From the NCBI GenBank assembly GCA_031553705.1, contig JAVBLD010000024.1, forward strand, positions 1 through 13,289: a stretch of 13,289 nucleotides of DNA, given 5' to 3'. Positions 1-7,961 of this stretch are shown here, piece by piece. How positions within the stretch are numbered: the first letter of the stretch is position 1; each line of letters begins with the position of its first letter. The position numbers and the translations under genes were made by a program. The notes beneath the pieces were generated by a model that was given only the letters and a program-made list of their open reading frames with translations, was not told the DNA's origin and did not search any database. This DNA comes from JAVBLD01 sp031553705 (GTDB lineage Bacteria; Bacteroidota; Bacteroidia; Bacteroidales; Marinifilaceae).

Positions 1-117
1 ACAGAATTTGATGAGAACTGCATAAAAACCAACGAGGAAGAAATACTCAGGAGGAAACAGCTCAAAACGCAACAAACACTTGAAAAACTACAGAATCAAC
101 TCAAAAAATCGGCGTGA
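1..117 (+). CDS. C-terminal tail of an unidentified gene (5' truncated by window edge)
   Basis: Frame 1 is open from the first base to a TGA at 115-117 and gives 38 residues. The tail is strongly charged and Lys/Gln/Leu-rich, beginning TEFDENCIK and ending LQNQLKKSA. The spacing of Leu and Ile suggests a short amphipathic helix or coiled coil. Composition and codon use look like real coding sequence, and the frame closes just before an AT-rich spacer. Too little remains to assign a family; a transposase tail or any helical cytoplasmic protein is possible. No function is proposed. Confidence 0.5.
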   Translation, partial: TEFDENCIKTNEEEILRRKQLKTQQTLEKLQNQLKKSA

Positions 118-225
118 AGTGATTTTGTTATATAGAAGATAGAAAATTTTAGATATTCCTTACTTACCTCCTTCCTGTTCATATATTCCTTAGCCGGAAA
201 CGCACGACATTAAGTAAAAAATGCT

Positions 226-233
226 TAGCTTTG
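226..233 (+). promoter_or_regulatory. Possible Bacteroidota -7 box upstream of the DUF4369 gene
   Basis: TAGCTTTG matches the TAnnTTTG -7 consensus of the Bacteroidota primary sigma factor and is followed by C, as is common. No good TTTG -33 element lies 19-21 bases upstream. If used, transcription would start near 240 and leave a leader of roughly 115 bases before the ATG. The rest of 118-356 is AT-rich and shows no convincing reading frame. Confidence 0.35.
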
Positions 234-356
234 CTACGAAGAATGTTATCGTTTTTCGATGCAGTCTTGATTGTTGTCCCGGGCTTGATTGTGGCCAAAA
301 ATCTATGTGAGGGTATATGAAAATGAGTTGGCCGAGTTGTTGAAATAAAAAAAAAG

Positions 357-1061
357 ATGATGAAAATCAAATCACTATTGTTTATGCTTGTTCTCCTTTC
401 TTATGTGTCGATGGCCCAAGAGAAAGGTAAATTTACTCTTGAAGGTAAGGTGGGATCTATAGTTCCCCAGAAGGTGTATGTTGCTTATTATGATCTGGCG
501 GTCGGCGAATTAGTATCCGATACGGCGATCGTTTCGAATGGGAAGTACCTTCTAAAACTGAACATGGGCCAGAATGTCGCCAGGGGATTTCTCTTGTTTG
601 ATTATACCGGTAAAGGATTACCTAAAGGCAGTTTGGTAGGTAGAGACTATCTTGTCCTGATGATAGGCAGGGAGGCTATTAAAGTTACTACAGCCGATTC
701 AATTAAACATGGCGTAATTACCGATTCCCGTTTGAATGACGAATACAAATCTTTATTTGGTCCTATCTCTGACATAATGAATAAACGGATAGCTCTTGTA
801 AATGAGTACAATAAGACTCCAGAGCATCTGCGAGACAATACGATTTATAAAAAGATGGAGGAATTGGAGAAGGAGGAAAAAGAGTTGGCAAAACAGTTTA
901 TTGCTACTCATCCCAGTTCACCGATAAGCTTGGAAGCGTTTTCAGTACTGCTCACCAACAATTGGAAGGTTGAAGAAGTAATACCTATTTTTGAAGGATT
1001 GGATCAATCCTTACGTAATTCTGTAAAAGGTCAGATGTTCAGTAAACAATTGTACAAATAA
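357..1061 (+). CDS. Exported DUF4369-type protein lacking a thioredoxin domain
   Basis: A 234-residue protein. Residues 1-20 form a signal peptide: MMK, a hydrophobic core LLFMLVLLSYV, then SMA before Gln21, the usual Bacteroidota Ala|Gln cleavage. Residues 25-115 resemble the beta-rich DUF4369 domain (FTLEGKV at the start, then DTAIVSNGKY and a long strand ending DYLVLMIG). A charged helical segment with KKMEELEKEEKELAK follows at about 165-180, then FIATHPSSPISLEAF. In the family this N-terminal arrangement normally precedes a TlpA/AhpC-type thioredoxin domain with a CxxC site. Here the protein stops about 45 residues after that motif, and the 95 bases downstream encode no thioredoxin remnant. 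It is probably periplasmic or surface-attached. The start could be either of two adjacent ATG codons (357 or 360). Family confidence is moderate and the function is unknown. Confidence 0.75.
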   Translation: MMKIKSLLFMLVLLSYVSMAQEKGKFTLEGKVGSIVPQKVYVAYYDLAVGELVSDTAIVSNGKYLLKLNMGQNVARGFLLFDYTGKGLPKGSLVGRDYLVLMIGREAIKVTTADSIKHGVITDSRLNDEYKSLFGPISDIMNKRIALVNEYNKTPEHLRDNTIYKKMEELEKEEKELAKQFIATHPSSPISLEAFSVLLTNNWKVEEVIPIFEGLDQSLRNSVKGQMFSKQLYK

Positions 1062-1156
1062 ACGAAATAAGTCCGATTCTCAAATAATCCAAATTTAAAA
1101 TTTTAAACCGGAAATTTATAAATGTATCTAATTTAGGCCACTTGTAAAGGAATAAA

Positions 1157-1918
1157 ATGAAATTAACAATTTTAGGAAGCGGAACCTCTCAAGGGATACC
1201 GGTTATTGCTTGTGAGTGTCCGGTTTGTCAATCGACAGATCTGCACGACAAGCGGCTGAGGTGTTCTGCAATGCTGGAAGTAAATGGCAAAAACATTATT
1301 TTTGATGCAGGTCCGGATTTTCGTTATCAGATGCTTCGGGCAAAAGTCAAAGATATCAGGGCAATCCTTCTTACCCATGAGCATAAGGATCATATTGGAG
1401 GGTTGGATGATGTAAGAGCATTTAATTGGGTGAAGAACAGTGCTATTGATGTTTATTCAAATTCAAGGACAAAGGAGGTGGTATACAGGGATTTTGCCTA
1501 TGCTTTTGCAGACCACCGGTATCCGGGTGTGCCGGACATAAACCTGAATATTATAGGAGATACTCCTTTTCTGATCGATGAGATCGAGGTTATACCGATA
1601 CCAGTGTCCCATCACAGGTTACCTGTGATGGGATTCCGGATAAAAAATTTTGCCTACATTACCGATGCTAAAGTGATTTCCGACTCTTCAATAAAGAAGC
1701 TGGCGGGGATAGAACATCTTGTAATCAATGCTCTACGCAAAGAGAGTCATATTTCTCATTTTACGCTGACCGAAGCATTGGAGGTTATAAAAAAATTGAA
1801 TGTGAAACAGGCATTTCTGACCCATATCGGGCACCAAATGGGTTTGGCTTCTGACATATCACGCGAATTGCCGGAAAATGTGTGTCTGGCTTATGACACA
1901 CTAAATGTAGAGGTATAA
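1157..1918 (+). CDS. MBL-fold metal-dependent hydrolase, PhnP-like (COG1235)
   Basis: A 253-residue cytoplasmic protein of the metallo-beta-lactamase superfamily. The metal-binding signature THEHKDHIGGLDD lies at 73-85 (His74, His76, Asp78, His79). Further probable ligands are His152/His153, Asp170 in YITD, and His223 in THIGH. Cys19, Cys21 and Cys24 in CECPVC match the structural zinc site of E. coli PhnP, a cyclic phosphodiesterase, and the opening GSGTSQGIPV also fits that subgroup. The length matches the family. The true substrate is not evident: there are no phosphonate-utilisation genes nearby, so a C-P lyase role is unlikely and a general cyclic-phosphate phosphodiesterase role is an inference. 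AAAGGA lies about 7 bases before the ATG. It sits 95 bases after the DUF4369 gene in the same direction. Confidence 0.88.
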   Translation: MKLTILGSGTSQGIPVIACECPVCQSTDLHDKRLRCSAMLEVNGKNIIFDAGPDFRYQMLRAKVKDIRAILLTHEHKDHIGGLDDVRAFNWVKNSAIDVYSNSRTKEVVYRDFAYAFADHRYPGVPDINLNIIGDTPFLIDEIEVIPIPVSHHRLPVMGFRIKNFAYITDAKVISDSSIKKLAGIEHLVINALRKESHISHFTLTEALEVIKKLNVKQAFLTHIGHQMGLASDISRELPENVCLAYDTLNVEV

Positions 1919-2002
1919 AAGCAAGGACAGACACCATTGGTATATGAGATAGATGTTAAAAACTTTATAGCCTGTGATAGGCTGAATTGTCATTGATTTT
2001 AT

Positions 2003-2010
2003 TACATTTG
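2003..2010 (+). promoter_or_regulatory. Candidate -7 box for gyrA
   Basis: TACATTTG fits the Bacteroidota TAnnTTTG -7 consensus within the 166-base gap before gyrA. No clear TTTG stands at the right distance upstream. The predicted start near 2016 would leave a leader of about 70 bases. The rest of the gap holds one small hairpin (1969-1983) and nothing else I can support. Confidence 0.4.
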
Positions 2011-2084
2011 TATGTTTTTTAAGAAGATGCGCAATTTGCAGATGTTTGATAGGAAGAGAATTAATAGTGTAATTTAATATATAG

Positions 2085-4592
2085 ATGGAAAAAGGCGGAG
2101 AAAAAATTATAAAGATTGATATTGAAGAAGAAATGAAATCATCTTACATTGACTACTCAATGTCGGTGATTGTTTCGCGTGCTTTGCCGGATGTGCGGGA
2201 TGGGTTGAAACCGGTTCACAGGCGCGTATTATTCGGAATGAATGAATTGGGACTTACTTCTGGAAAGCCATTTAAAAAGTCTGCAAGAATTGTCGGAGAG
2301 GTGCTAGGTAAATTTCATCCGCACGGAGATTCTTCCGTCTATATGGCCATGGTGAGAATGGCTCAGGAGTGGTCATTGCGCTATCCGTTGGTGGATGGAC
2401 AGGGGAACTTCGGATCGGTCGACGGGGATAGCCCGGCGGCGATGCGTTATACGGAAGCGAGAATGAATAAGATCGCAGAAGATATGCTGATCGATCTTGA
2501 AAAAGACACCGTTGATATGATTCCCAATTTCGACGAATCATTAAAAGAACCGAGCGTGCTTCCTACAAGGATACCTTATTTGTTAATCAACGGCGCTTCG
2601 GGAATTGCGGTGGGAATGGCCACCAATATGCCGCCTCATAATATTGCCGATACAATAGATGCAATATGTGCCTATATTGATGATAATGAAATTGATATTG
2701 AAGAACTTATTAAGATTATAAAAGCTCCTGATTTTCCGACAGGAGGATCCATCTACGGATATAGTGGGGTCAAAGATGCCTATCGTACCGGAAAAGGACG
2801 CGTAGTTATCCGTTCGAAAACTTCGGTAGAGATCGGACCTAATGGACGGGAAAAAATCATTGTACACGAGATTCCCTACCAGGTGAACAAGGCGGAGTTG
2901 ATCATGAGAATCGCCGATCTGGTAAATGAAAAGAAAATAGATGGCATCTCCAATGTGAACGACGAATCGGACAGAAACGGGATGCGTATTGTAATAGATA
3001 TTAAGAAAGAGGCTATTTCGAATGTCGTATTAAACACCTTGCTAAAACATACCGCTCTGCAGTCATCCTTCGGAGTAAACAATGTTGCGTTGGTAAAAGG
3101 ACGTCCGAAGTTATTGAACCTGAAAGATATTATATACTACTTTGTAGAACACCGTCATGATGTGGTGGTACGCCGTACCCGTTTTGAATTAAGGAAAGCG
3201 GAGGAGAGAGCGCATATTCTGGAAGGTTTGATTATTGCGAGCGATCATATTGACGAAGTGATTCAGATTATCCGCGACTCGAAGACACCGCAGGAAGCTC
3301 AGGGTAGATTGATGGAGAGGTTTAGTTTGTCGGAAAAACAGGCTGTCGCTATCGTTGAGATGAGATTGCGCCAATTGACAGGTTTGGAACAAAATAAATT
3401 AAGGGCTGAATATGAGGAGATCGAAAAATTGATTATCCATTTGAAAGAGATACTGGATAGCGTCGATTTAAGGATGCAAATCATTAAAGAAGAGTTGTTG
3501 GCGGTAAAAGCTCAGTATGGGGATGAAAGAAAAACAGATATTATATATGCTTCGGAGGAGTTTAATCCGGAAGATTTCTATGCTGATGATGAAATGGTGA
3601 TTACTATTTCGCACATGGGTTACATAAAGCGTACTCCGTTGACGGAATATAAGGTGCAGAATCGAGGGGGGGTAGGATCAAAAGGATCAGCAACCCGGGA
3701 TGAAGACTTTCTGGAACACATGATTATGGCTACAATGCATAATACGATGCTGTTCTTTACGGAACGAGGCAAATGTTTCTGGTTGAAGGTTTATGAAATA
3801 CCGGAGGGTACAAAGCAATCCAAAGGACGTGCGATACAAAACCTATTGAATATCGAGCCGGGAGATAAAGTAAAGGCGTATATAAACCTTCTCGACCTGA
3901 AAGACTACGATTATATAAATAGCAACTATATAGTGTTATGTTCGAAGAAAGGCGTCATTAAAAAGACTACATTAGAGGCTTATTCCCGTCCAAGACAAAA
4001 TGGTGTCAACGCTATTACAATCAAGGAAGGAGACCAGTTGTTGGAGGCTAGGCTGACTAATGGAGCAAATGATATCATGATTGCTGTAAAATCCGGTAAA
4101 GCGATTCGTTTTCCGGAGTCAAAGGTGCGTCCGATGGGAAGAACAGCTTCGGGAGTGAGAGGTATCTGGATGGGAGAGGATGATGAGGCTATCGGTATGG
4201 TTTGTGTAGAGCCGAACAAAGCGGATATCCTAGTAGTCTCCGAAAACGGTTACGGGAAACGCTCGGATATAGAAGATTACCGGATTACCAATCGCGGAGG
4301 TAAAGGGGTAAAGACGATAAATATGACAGAAAAGACCGGCAACCTGATATCGTTAGTAGATGTAACAGATGATGATAACTTGATGATTATTAATAAGTCA
4401 GGATTGACAATCCGGTTAGATGTGGCCTCTTTAAGAGTTATGGGACGTAATACGCAAGGAGTGAGGTTGATTCATCTGCGGAATGATGATGCCATTGCAG
4501 CCGTAGCAAAAGTTTCCGCTTCAAAAGAAGAGGGGAGTGACGTAGTATCAGAAGAAAATTTCTCAGAAATAAACCCGGAAGAGAATGAATAA
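2085..4592 (+). CDS. gyrA: DNA gyrase subunit A
   Basis: An 835-residue subunit of the A2B2 type II topoisomerase that introduces negative supercoils using ATP (GyrB is not in the window). The winged-helix/tower part has the classic opening SSYIDYSMSVIVSRALPDVRDGLKPVHRR. The active-site Tyr122 lies in AAMRYTEAR and happens to carry the E. coli number. The quinolone-contact region reads HPHGDSSVYM at 78-87: Ser83 is kept, and the usual acidic residue at 87 is Met. The C-terminal beta-pinwheel begins near residue 500. It carries a divergent GyrA-box, QNRGGVG (canonical QRRGGKG), and a later blade repeat TNRGGKG. The final 25 residues or so are acidic. The GyrA box supports gyrase rather than ParC. 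The ATG at 2085 fits the family N-terminus. An exported TPR gene follows 61 bases later. Confidence 0.97.
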   Translation: MEKGGEKIIKIDIEEEMKSSYIDYSMSVIVSRALPDVRDGLKPVHRRVLFGMNELGLTSGKPFKKSARIVGEVLGKFHPHGDSSVYMAMVRMAQEWSLRYPLVDGQGNFGSVDGDSPAAMRYTEARMNKIAEDMLIDLEKDTVDMIPNFDESLKEPSVLPTRIPYLLINGASGIAVGMATNMPPHNIADTIDAICAYIDDNEIDIEELIKIIKAPDFPTGGSIYGYSGVKDAYRTGKGRVVIRSKTSVEIGPNGREKIIVHEIPYQVNKAELIMRIADLVNEKKIDGISNVNDESDRNGMRIVIDIKKEAISNVVLNTLLKHTALQSSFGVNNVALVKGRPKLLNLKDIIYYFVEHRHDVVVRRTRFELRKAEERAHILEGLIIASDHIDEVIQIIRDSKTPQEAQGRLMERFSLSEKQAVAIVEMRLRQLTGLEQNKLRAEYEEIEKLIIHLKEILDSVDLRMQIIKEELLAVKAQYGDERKTDIIYASEEFNPEDFYADDEMVITISHMGYIKRTPLTEYKVQNRGGVGSKGSATRDEDFLEHMIMATMHNTMLFFTERGKCFWLKVYEIPEGTKQSKGRAIQNLLNIEPGDKVKAYINLLDLKDYDYINSNYIVLCSKKGVIKKTTLEAYSRPRQNGVNAITIKEGDQLLEARLTNGANDIMIAVKSGKAIRFPESKVRPMGRTASGVRGIWMGEDDEAIGMVCVEPNKADILVVSENGYGKRSDIEDYRITNRGGKGVKTINMTEKTGNLISLVDVTDDDNLMIINKSGLTIRLDVASLRVMGRNTQGVRLIHLRNDDAIAAVAKVSASKEEGSDVVSEENFSEINPEENE

Positions 4593-4653
4593 TGTAACAG
4601 ACTTGACAAAAAGACCATCAATAAAAAAATAAATTTAAATTAATATTATACGT

Positions 4654-5826
4654 ATGAGAAAAATATCTATTATTATGGTATTACTCTTTTGTGTAGGTTA
4701 CTCTTATGCACAAAAGGGGAAAGCGACTCAGGCTATCAGTTATTTTACATCTGGTAAACTGGATCAGGCAAAGAAATTGATTGATGAAGCGATGAATCAC
4801 GAGTCCTGTGCGGATTGGGATAAAGGCTATTTTACAAAAGGACAAATATATCAAGCTATTTTTGAAAGCCCGCTTCCAGAGTATAAAAAATTGGCTTCTA
4901 ATGCTTTAGGTACAGCATGGGATGCCTATCAGAAAGTAATTCAGCTGGATGCTAAGAAAAAATATACTGAAAAACTCGAAACCCAATACAAAAATTTAAT
5001 TATTGATTATACAACAAGTGCTGTTGATTTCTATAACACAGGTAAATATAAAGAAGCTTTGGCAGCTTTCAAGAGAGTACTCGAGATAGAAAATTCACCC
5101 ATTATAACCGGAGGAAAACCTGCAAAAGTAGATACGGCTGTTATTTTTAATGCCGCCGTTTCAGCTCATAAAGCCGGAGATTGGCCCGAGGCAGAATATT
5201 ATTATAAAGAGACTTTAAAATATAACTATGAGGCTGCCAGGACTTATGCTATGCTTGCCAGTATTTTAAAAGAACAAGGAAAAGATGAAGAGGCTTTAAA
5301 GTACTTACATCAAGGTTATGAACTTTATCCTGACAATTCCCACATGCTGGTTGAATTGATTAACTACTACCTGTTGGGCGGAGAACCAGAAAAAGCAGAA
5401 AAATATCTGGACGCTGCAATTAAACAGAATCCTACCAATGCATCTTTTTATAGAGCAAAAGGTACTTTATTTGAAAAGATGAAACAGCCGGAAAAGGCCG
5501 AAGAAATGTATATCAAGACGTTGGAACTTGATCCGAAAGACTTTTTAGCTCAATATAATTTGGGAAATATTAAATTGAGCCGTGTAATTGAATATCATAG
5601 AAAGGTAAATGATATTGATGATGCAAAGCAATATAATAAAGAAATGGAAAAAGTATATGCCCAATATGCCGAGGTTATCCCGTATTTTGAAAAAGCATTG
5701 GAATTGAATCCGAAGGAAAAAAATACGATGACTACACTGAGAGAACTTTATTATAAATTAAGGAATACAAATCCGATCTATCAGAAAAAATATGATGAGA
5801 TTATAAAGCTTTTAGAACAGCAGTAA
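4654..5826 (+). CDS. Exported tetratricopeptide-repeat protein
   Basis: A 390-residue protein. A signal peptide covers residues 1-19 (MRK, hydrophobic IIMVLLFCVGY, then SYA before Gln20), so it is exported to the periplasm. The remainder is helical, with TPR units in series: one near the N-terminus (AISYFTSGKLDQAKKLIDEA), one around 125-145 (AVDFYNTGKYKEALAAFKR), then AAVSAHKAGDWPEAEYYYKE, AMLASILKEQGKDEEALKYL, YYLLGGEPEKAEKYLDAA, GTLFEKMKQPEKAEEMYIK and a last AEVIPYFEKALELNP. Each shows the small-residue/Ala...Tyr/Pro pattern of TPRs. There is no catalytic domain, so it is probably a protein-interaction scaffold; the partner is unknown. It lies 61 bases downstream of gyrA, possibly cotranscribed, and ends just before a strong terminator. 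Confidence 0.88.
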   Translation: MRKISIIMVLLFCVGYSYAQKGKATQAISYFTSGKLDQAKKLIDEAMNHESCADWDKGYFTKGQIYQAIFESPLPEYKKLASNALGTAWDAYQKVIQLDAKKKYTEKLETQYKNLIIDYTTSAVDFYNTGKYKEALAAFKRVLEIENSPIITGGKPAKVDTAVIFNAAVSAHKAGDWPEAEYYYKETLKYNYEAARTYAMLASILKEQGKDEEALKYLHQGYELYPDNSHMLVELINYYLLGGEPEKAEKYLDAAIKQNPTNASFYRAKGTLFEKMKQPEKAEEMYIKTLELDPKDFLAQYNLGNIKLSRVIEYHRKVNDIDDAKQYNKEMEKVYAQYAEVIPYFEKALELNPKEKNTMTTLRELYYKLRNTNPIYQKKYDEIIKLLEQQ

Positions 5827-5832
5827 AAATAT

Positions 5833-5860
5833 AAGGGGAAAACTCCCCTTTTATTTTTTT
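5833..5860 (+). terminator. Intrinsic terminator after the TPR gene
   Basis: A 7-bp GC-rich stem AAGGGGA / TCCCCTT (5833-5839 with 5844-5850) encloses the 4-base loop AAAC and runs into a T-rich tract to 5860. It starts 7 bases after the TPR stop codon and closes the gyrA-TPR unit. On the minus strand the same hairpin is followed by only a short, interrupted T run (ATATTTTT), so it may also end transcription arriving from the broken aminotransferase. Confidence 0.88.
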
Positions 5861-5863
5861 AGA

Positions 5864-6908
5864 TTAATAATTTACATAATATAAATTATAGGACAATATA
5901 TAATATGACGCGAAGACAGGTTTTTTCGACTTTTCTATAAAATCCAACCATAATAAAAAAGAACATTCCGGGATAAATAACGATATGTCAGGGATCTCTT
6001 TCCGGATAAAGTCGGCTGCGAAGCGGATATTATTTTCCAGGTAATGAAGCATGGCTTCCAACCAAGGAGCTCCGTATTGATAAGTAGCTTGGAATGTTAT
6101 ATGACCGAAAATATTTCCGGTATCCAGATGGAGCGTTGTAATCTCCCGGGCAAAACGCTCTCTTAGTGCAGCTGATGAGATTATGACAACCGAATTCATC
6201 ATACCAGCAAGATTAAAGGTTTTGCTAGGTAATGGTAATACTTGCAATCTCTTTCGAGATCGAGGCTACGGCGGTATGCTTATGTCCGAAAAGGGAAAGA
6301 TCGGAATGGATTTCATCGGAAAGGATAGTAACATTGTATTGAAGGCATAACTCCCCTATCCGGGCCAACTCCTCTTTTGTCCATTGTCGGCCGATCGGAT
6401 TATGTGGATTGCTTATAATCAATAGATTACATCCAATTAATTTATGTTCAAAATCACCCCAATCGAGTACATATTTGTCATTTTCAATAATCAGACTACT
6501 GCATACTAATTCCCGGTCGTTTTCCCTTACTACTGAAAAAAAAGGATGGTAAACCGGAGTCATAATCAATACTTTGTCTTTTTTCTCAGAGAATACCCTT
6601 ACACCGATCGAAAGAGCTGTTACAATGCCGGGACTGCTTAACATCCATTCCTGCTCCACCTTCCAGCCATGTCGCTCTGCAACCCAGTCTATAAAAGCCT
6701 GTTTGGCTTCGTCGGAGCGGAATGTATACCCAAAGATTCCTCGTTCGCTACACCTTCGGGTAGCAGTAATTACTTCCGGCGGCGATTGAAAATCCATGTC
6801 TGCCACCCACATTGGCAAAATACCGGGATATCCAAAATATTTCGTTGCGTCGTCGTATTTGACACAGTCGGTGTTGTAACGATCTATTACTTTATCAAAA
6901 TCATACAT
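5864..6908 (-). pseudogene. patB: Broken MalY/PatB-family PLP aminotransferase (cystathionine beta-lyase type)
   Basis: The first frame runs from ATG at 6906-6908 for 227 residues. It shows VADMDF, TPVYHPFF (Tyr120), SNPHNPIG (Asn170) and SDEIHSDL (Asp198), all PLP fold-type I landmarks of the MalY/PatB group, and stops at 6225-6227 after SITIT. The PLP-lysine motif PSKTFNLAG continues in another frame from 6229, with NIFGHITFQATYQYG and FLLWLDF following. Aligned to the family pattern (TIT, about three residues, PSKTF), the junction looks like a deletion of about 11 bases, not a single-base slip. After LLWLDF (5939-5947) homology ends and an unrelated tail runs to a stop at 5864, so roughly 60 C-terminal residues are gone, including the usual substrate-carboxylate arginine region. 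An upstream ATG at 6941 is possible, but a -7 box sits there, favouring 6908. Neither fragment should be active. Confidence 0.88.
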
Positions 6909-6938
6909 AATGAATAAACATTTAAAATAATGCGATGG

Positions 6939-6946
6939 CAAATTTA
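6939..6946 (-). promoter_or_regulatory. Candidate -7 box for the broken aminotransferase
   Basis: On the minus strand this reads TAAATTTG followed by C, an exact TAnnTTTG match. A TTG lies 17 bases upstream, slightly closer than the usual 19-21. Transcription would begin about 20 bases before the ATG at 6908. The promoter looks intact although the gene is broken. Confidence 0.5.
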
Positions 6947-7103
6947 ATTTTTTATTTCTTATACAATGATTGCGAAGTTCAAAAACAACCTGTTTTTTGT
7001 CCTTTTTATTGAAACAGCTTTAGAATCTGAAGTTCGTATTTTTTATCTCTTCGGGTATGGTTTATTTTGAGCTGACACACACTAATATTCAGACAATTTA
7101 TAT

Positions 7104-7111
7104 TACCTTTG
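7104..7111 (+). promoter_or_regulatory. Candidate -7 box for the SDR operon
   Basis: TACCTTTG followed by C is identical to the -7 box before rpsF and lies 34 bases ahead of the SDR start codon. No TTTG is found at 19-21 bases upstream (the nearest TTTTG ends at 7069, too far). The divergent region 6909-7145 thus carries one plausible promoter per direction; no other element is evident in it. Confidence 0.55.
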
Positions 7112-7145
7112 CTTACATATTTTTGTTCTTAAAATAGCTTAATTT

Positions 7146-7952
7146 ATGCGCAATAAGGTTGTTATCGTTACCGGAGCATCTTCCGGTATTGGCAAAGCGT
7201 TAGTGTATGCGTTGATGCGTGAAGATGCCAAAATTGTTTTGGCATCCAGGAATATCGAAGAGTTATCAATTATAGAAAATGAAATAAAAGCATCTGGTGT
7301 TGATGTACTTGCTATACAAACAGATGTGACGAAAGAGTCGTCGTGTAAAGAGATGATCGAACAGGCATACCGACATTTCGGACGTATTGATGTTTTAATC
7401 AATAACGCCGGTATCTCAATGAGAGCTTCATTAGAAGAGGTTGAATTGGGAGTATTACGTGAGATAATGGATGTAAATTTCTGGGGTACAGTATATTGTA
7501 CCAAATACGCCTTGCCCTTTCTATTGGAATCCGGAGGTAGTCTGGTAGGTATTATCTCTATTGCTGGATTTATCGGGCTTCCCGGGAGAACCGGCTATTC
7601 GGCGAGTAAATTTGCCGTGCGGGGTTTTTTGAATACCGTGCGGACTGAAACCCTGAAAAAAGGACTTCATGTATTAGTAGCAGCTCCGGGCTTTACAGCT
7701 TCGAATATCCGTAAAACCGCCTTAAATGCAATAGGCGGTCAGCAAGGAGAAAGTCCGCGAAAAGAGGAGAAAATGATGACTTCGGAGCTCTGTGCTGCGA
7801 TCCTTATTAAAGGAATAAAAAAGAGGAAAAGGGAAATCATAATGACATTTGTAGAAGGAAAATTAACCGTATTTCTGAGTAAGTGGATGCCCCGCTTAAT
7901 CGACAGATTAAGTTATTCGCACATGTCCAAGGAACCTAATTCACCGTTTTAA
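7146..7952 (+). CDS. Short-chain dehydrogenase/reductase (SDR) oxidoreductase
   Basis: A 268-residue classical SDR with a Rossmann fold. The cofactor loop TGASSGIG is at 9-16 and NNAG at 86-89. The catalytic tetrad is visible as Asn111 (DVNFWG), Ser138 (GIISIAG), Tyr151 and Lys155 (YSASK). Arg35 in LASRN after the second beta strand suggests NADP(H) preference, an inference from SDR subfamily rules. The segment PGFTASNIRK after the PG motif fits the substrate-loop region. The C-terminal helix is basic and moderately hydrophobic (KLTVFLSKWMPRLIDRL) and could touch membrane, so a lipid substrate is possible but not shown. It is first in a tight run: the DUF3078 gene starts 9 bases after its stop. 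The substrate cannot be named from sequence. Confidence 0.92.
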   Translation: MRNKVVIVTGASSGIGKALVYALMREDAKIVLASRNIEELSIIENEIKASGVDVLAIQTDVTKESSCKEMIEQAYRHFGRIDVLINNAGISMRASLEEVELGVLREIMDVNFWGTVYCTKYALPFLLESGGSLVGIISIAGFIGLPGRTGYSASKFAVRGFLNTVRTETLKKGLHVLVAAPGFTASNIRKTALNAIGGQQGESPRKEEKMMTSELCAAILIKGIKKRKREIIMTFVEGKLTVFLSKWMPRLIDRLSYSHMSKEPNSPF

Positions 7953-7961
7953 GAGTTATAT

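Noticed and set aside
118..356. Possible gene remnant between the first tail and the DUF4369 gene (for example a minus-strand frame at 179-370)
   Set aside because: All frames are short, low-complexity or stop-rich and none resembles a protein family.
1969..1983. Small hairpin AGCCT / AGGCT in the gap before gyrA
   Set aside because: Only 5 bp of stem and no T run after it; too weak for a terminator call and no repeat partner elsewhere.
4601..4637. TTGACA at 4603-4608 with TAAATTTA downstream before the TPR gene, as a separate promoter
   Set aside because: The spacing (24 bases) and the imperfect -7 box do not fit the Bacteroidota consensus; cotranscription with gyrA is as likely.
6909..6941. 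Upstream ATG at 6941 extending the aminotransferase by 11 residues
   Set aside because: The -7 promoter box overlaps this codon and the family N-terminus begins at the ATG of 6908.
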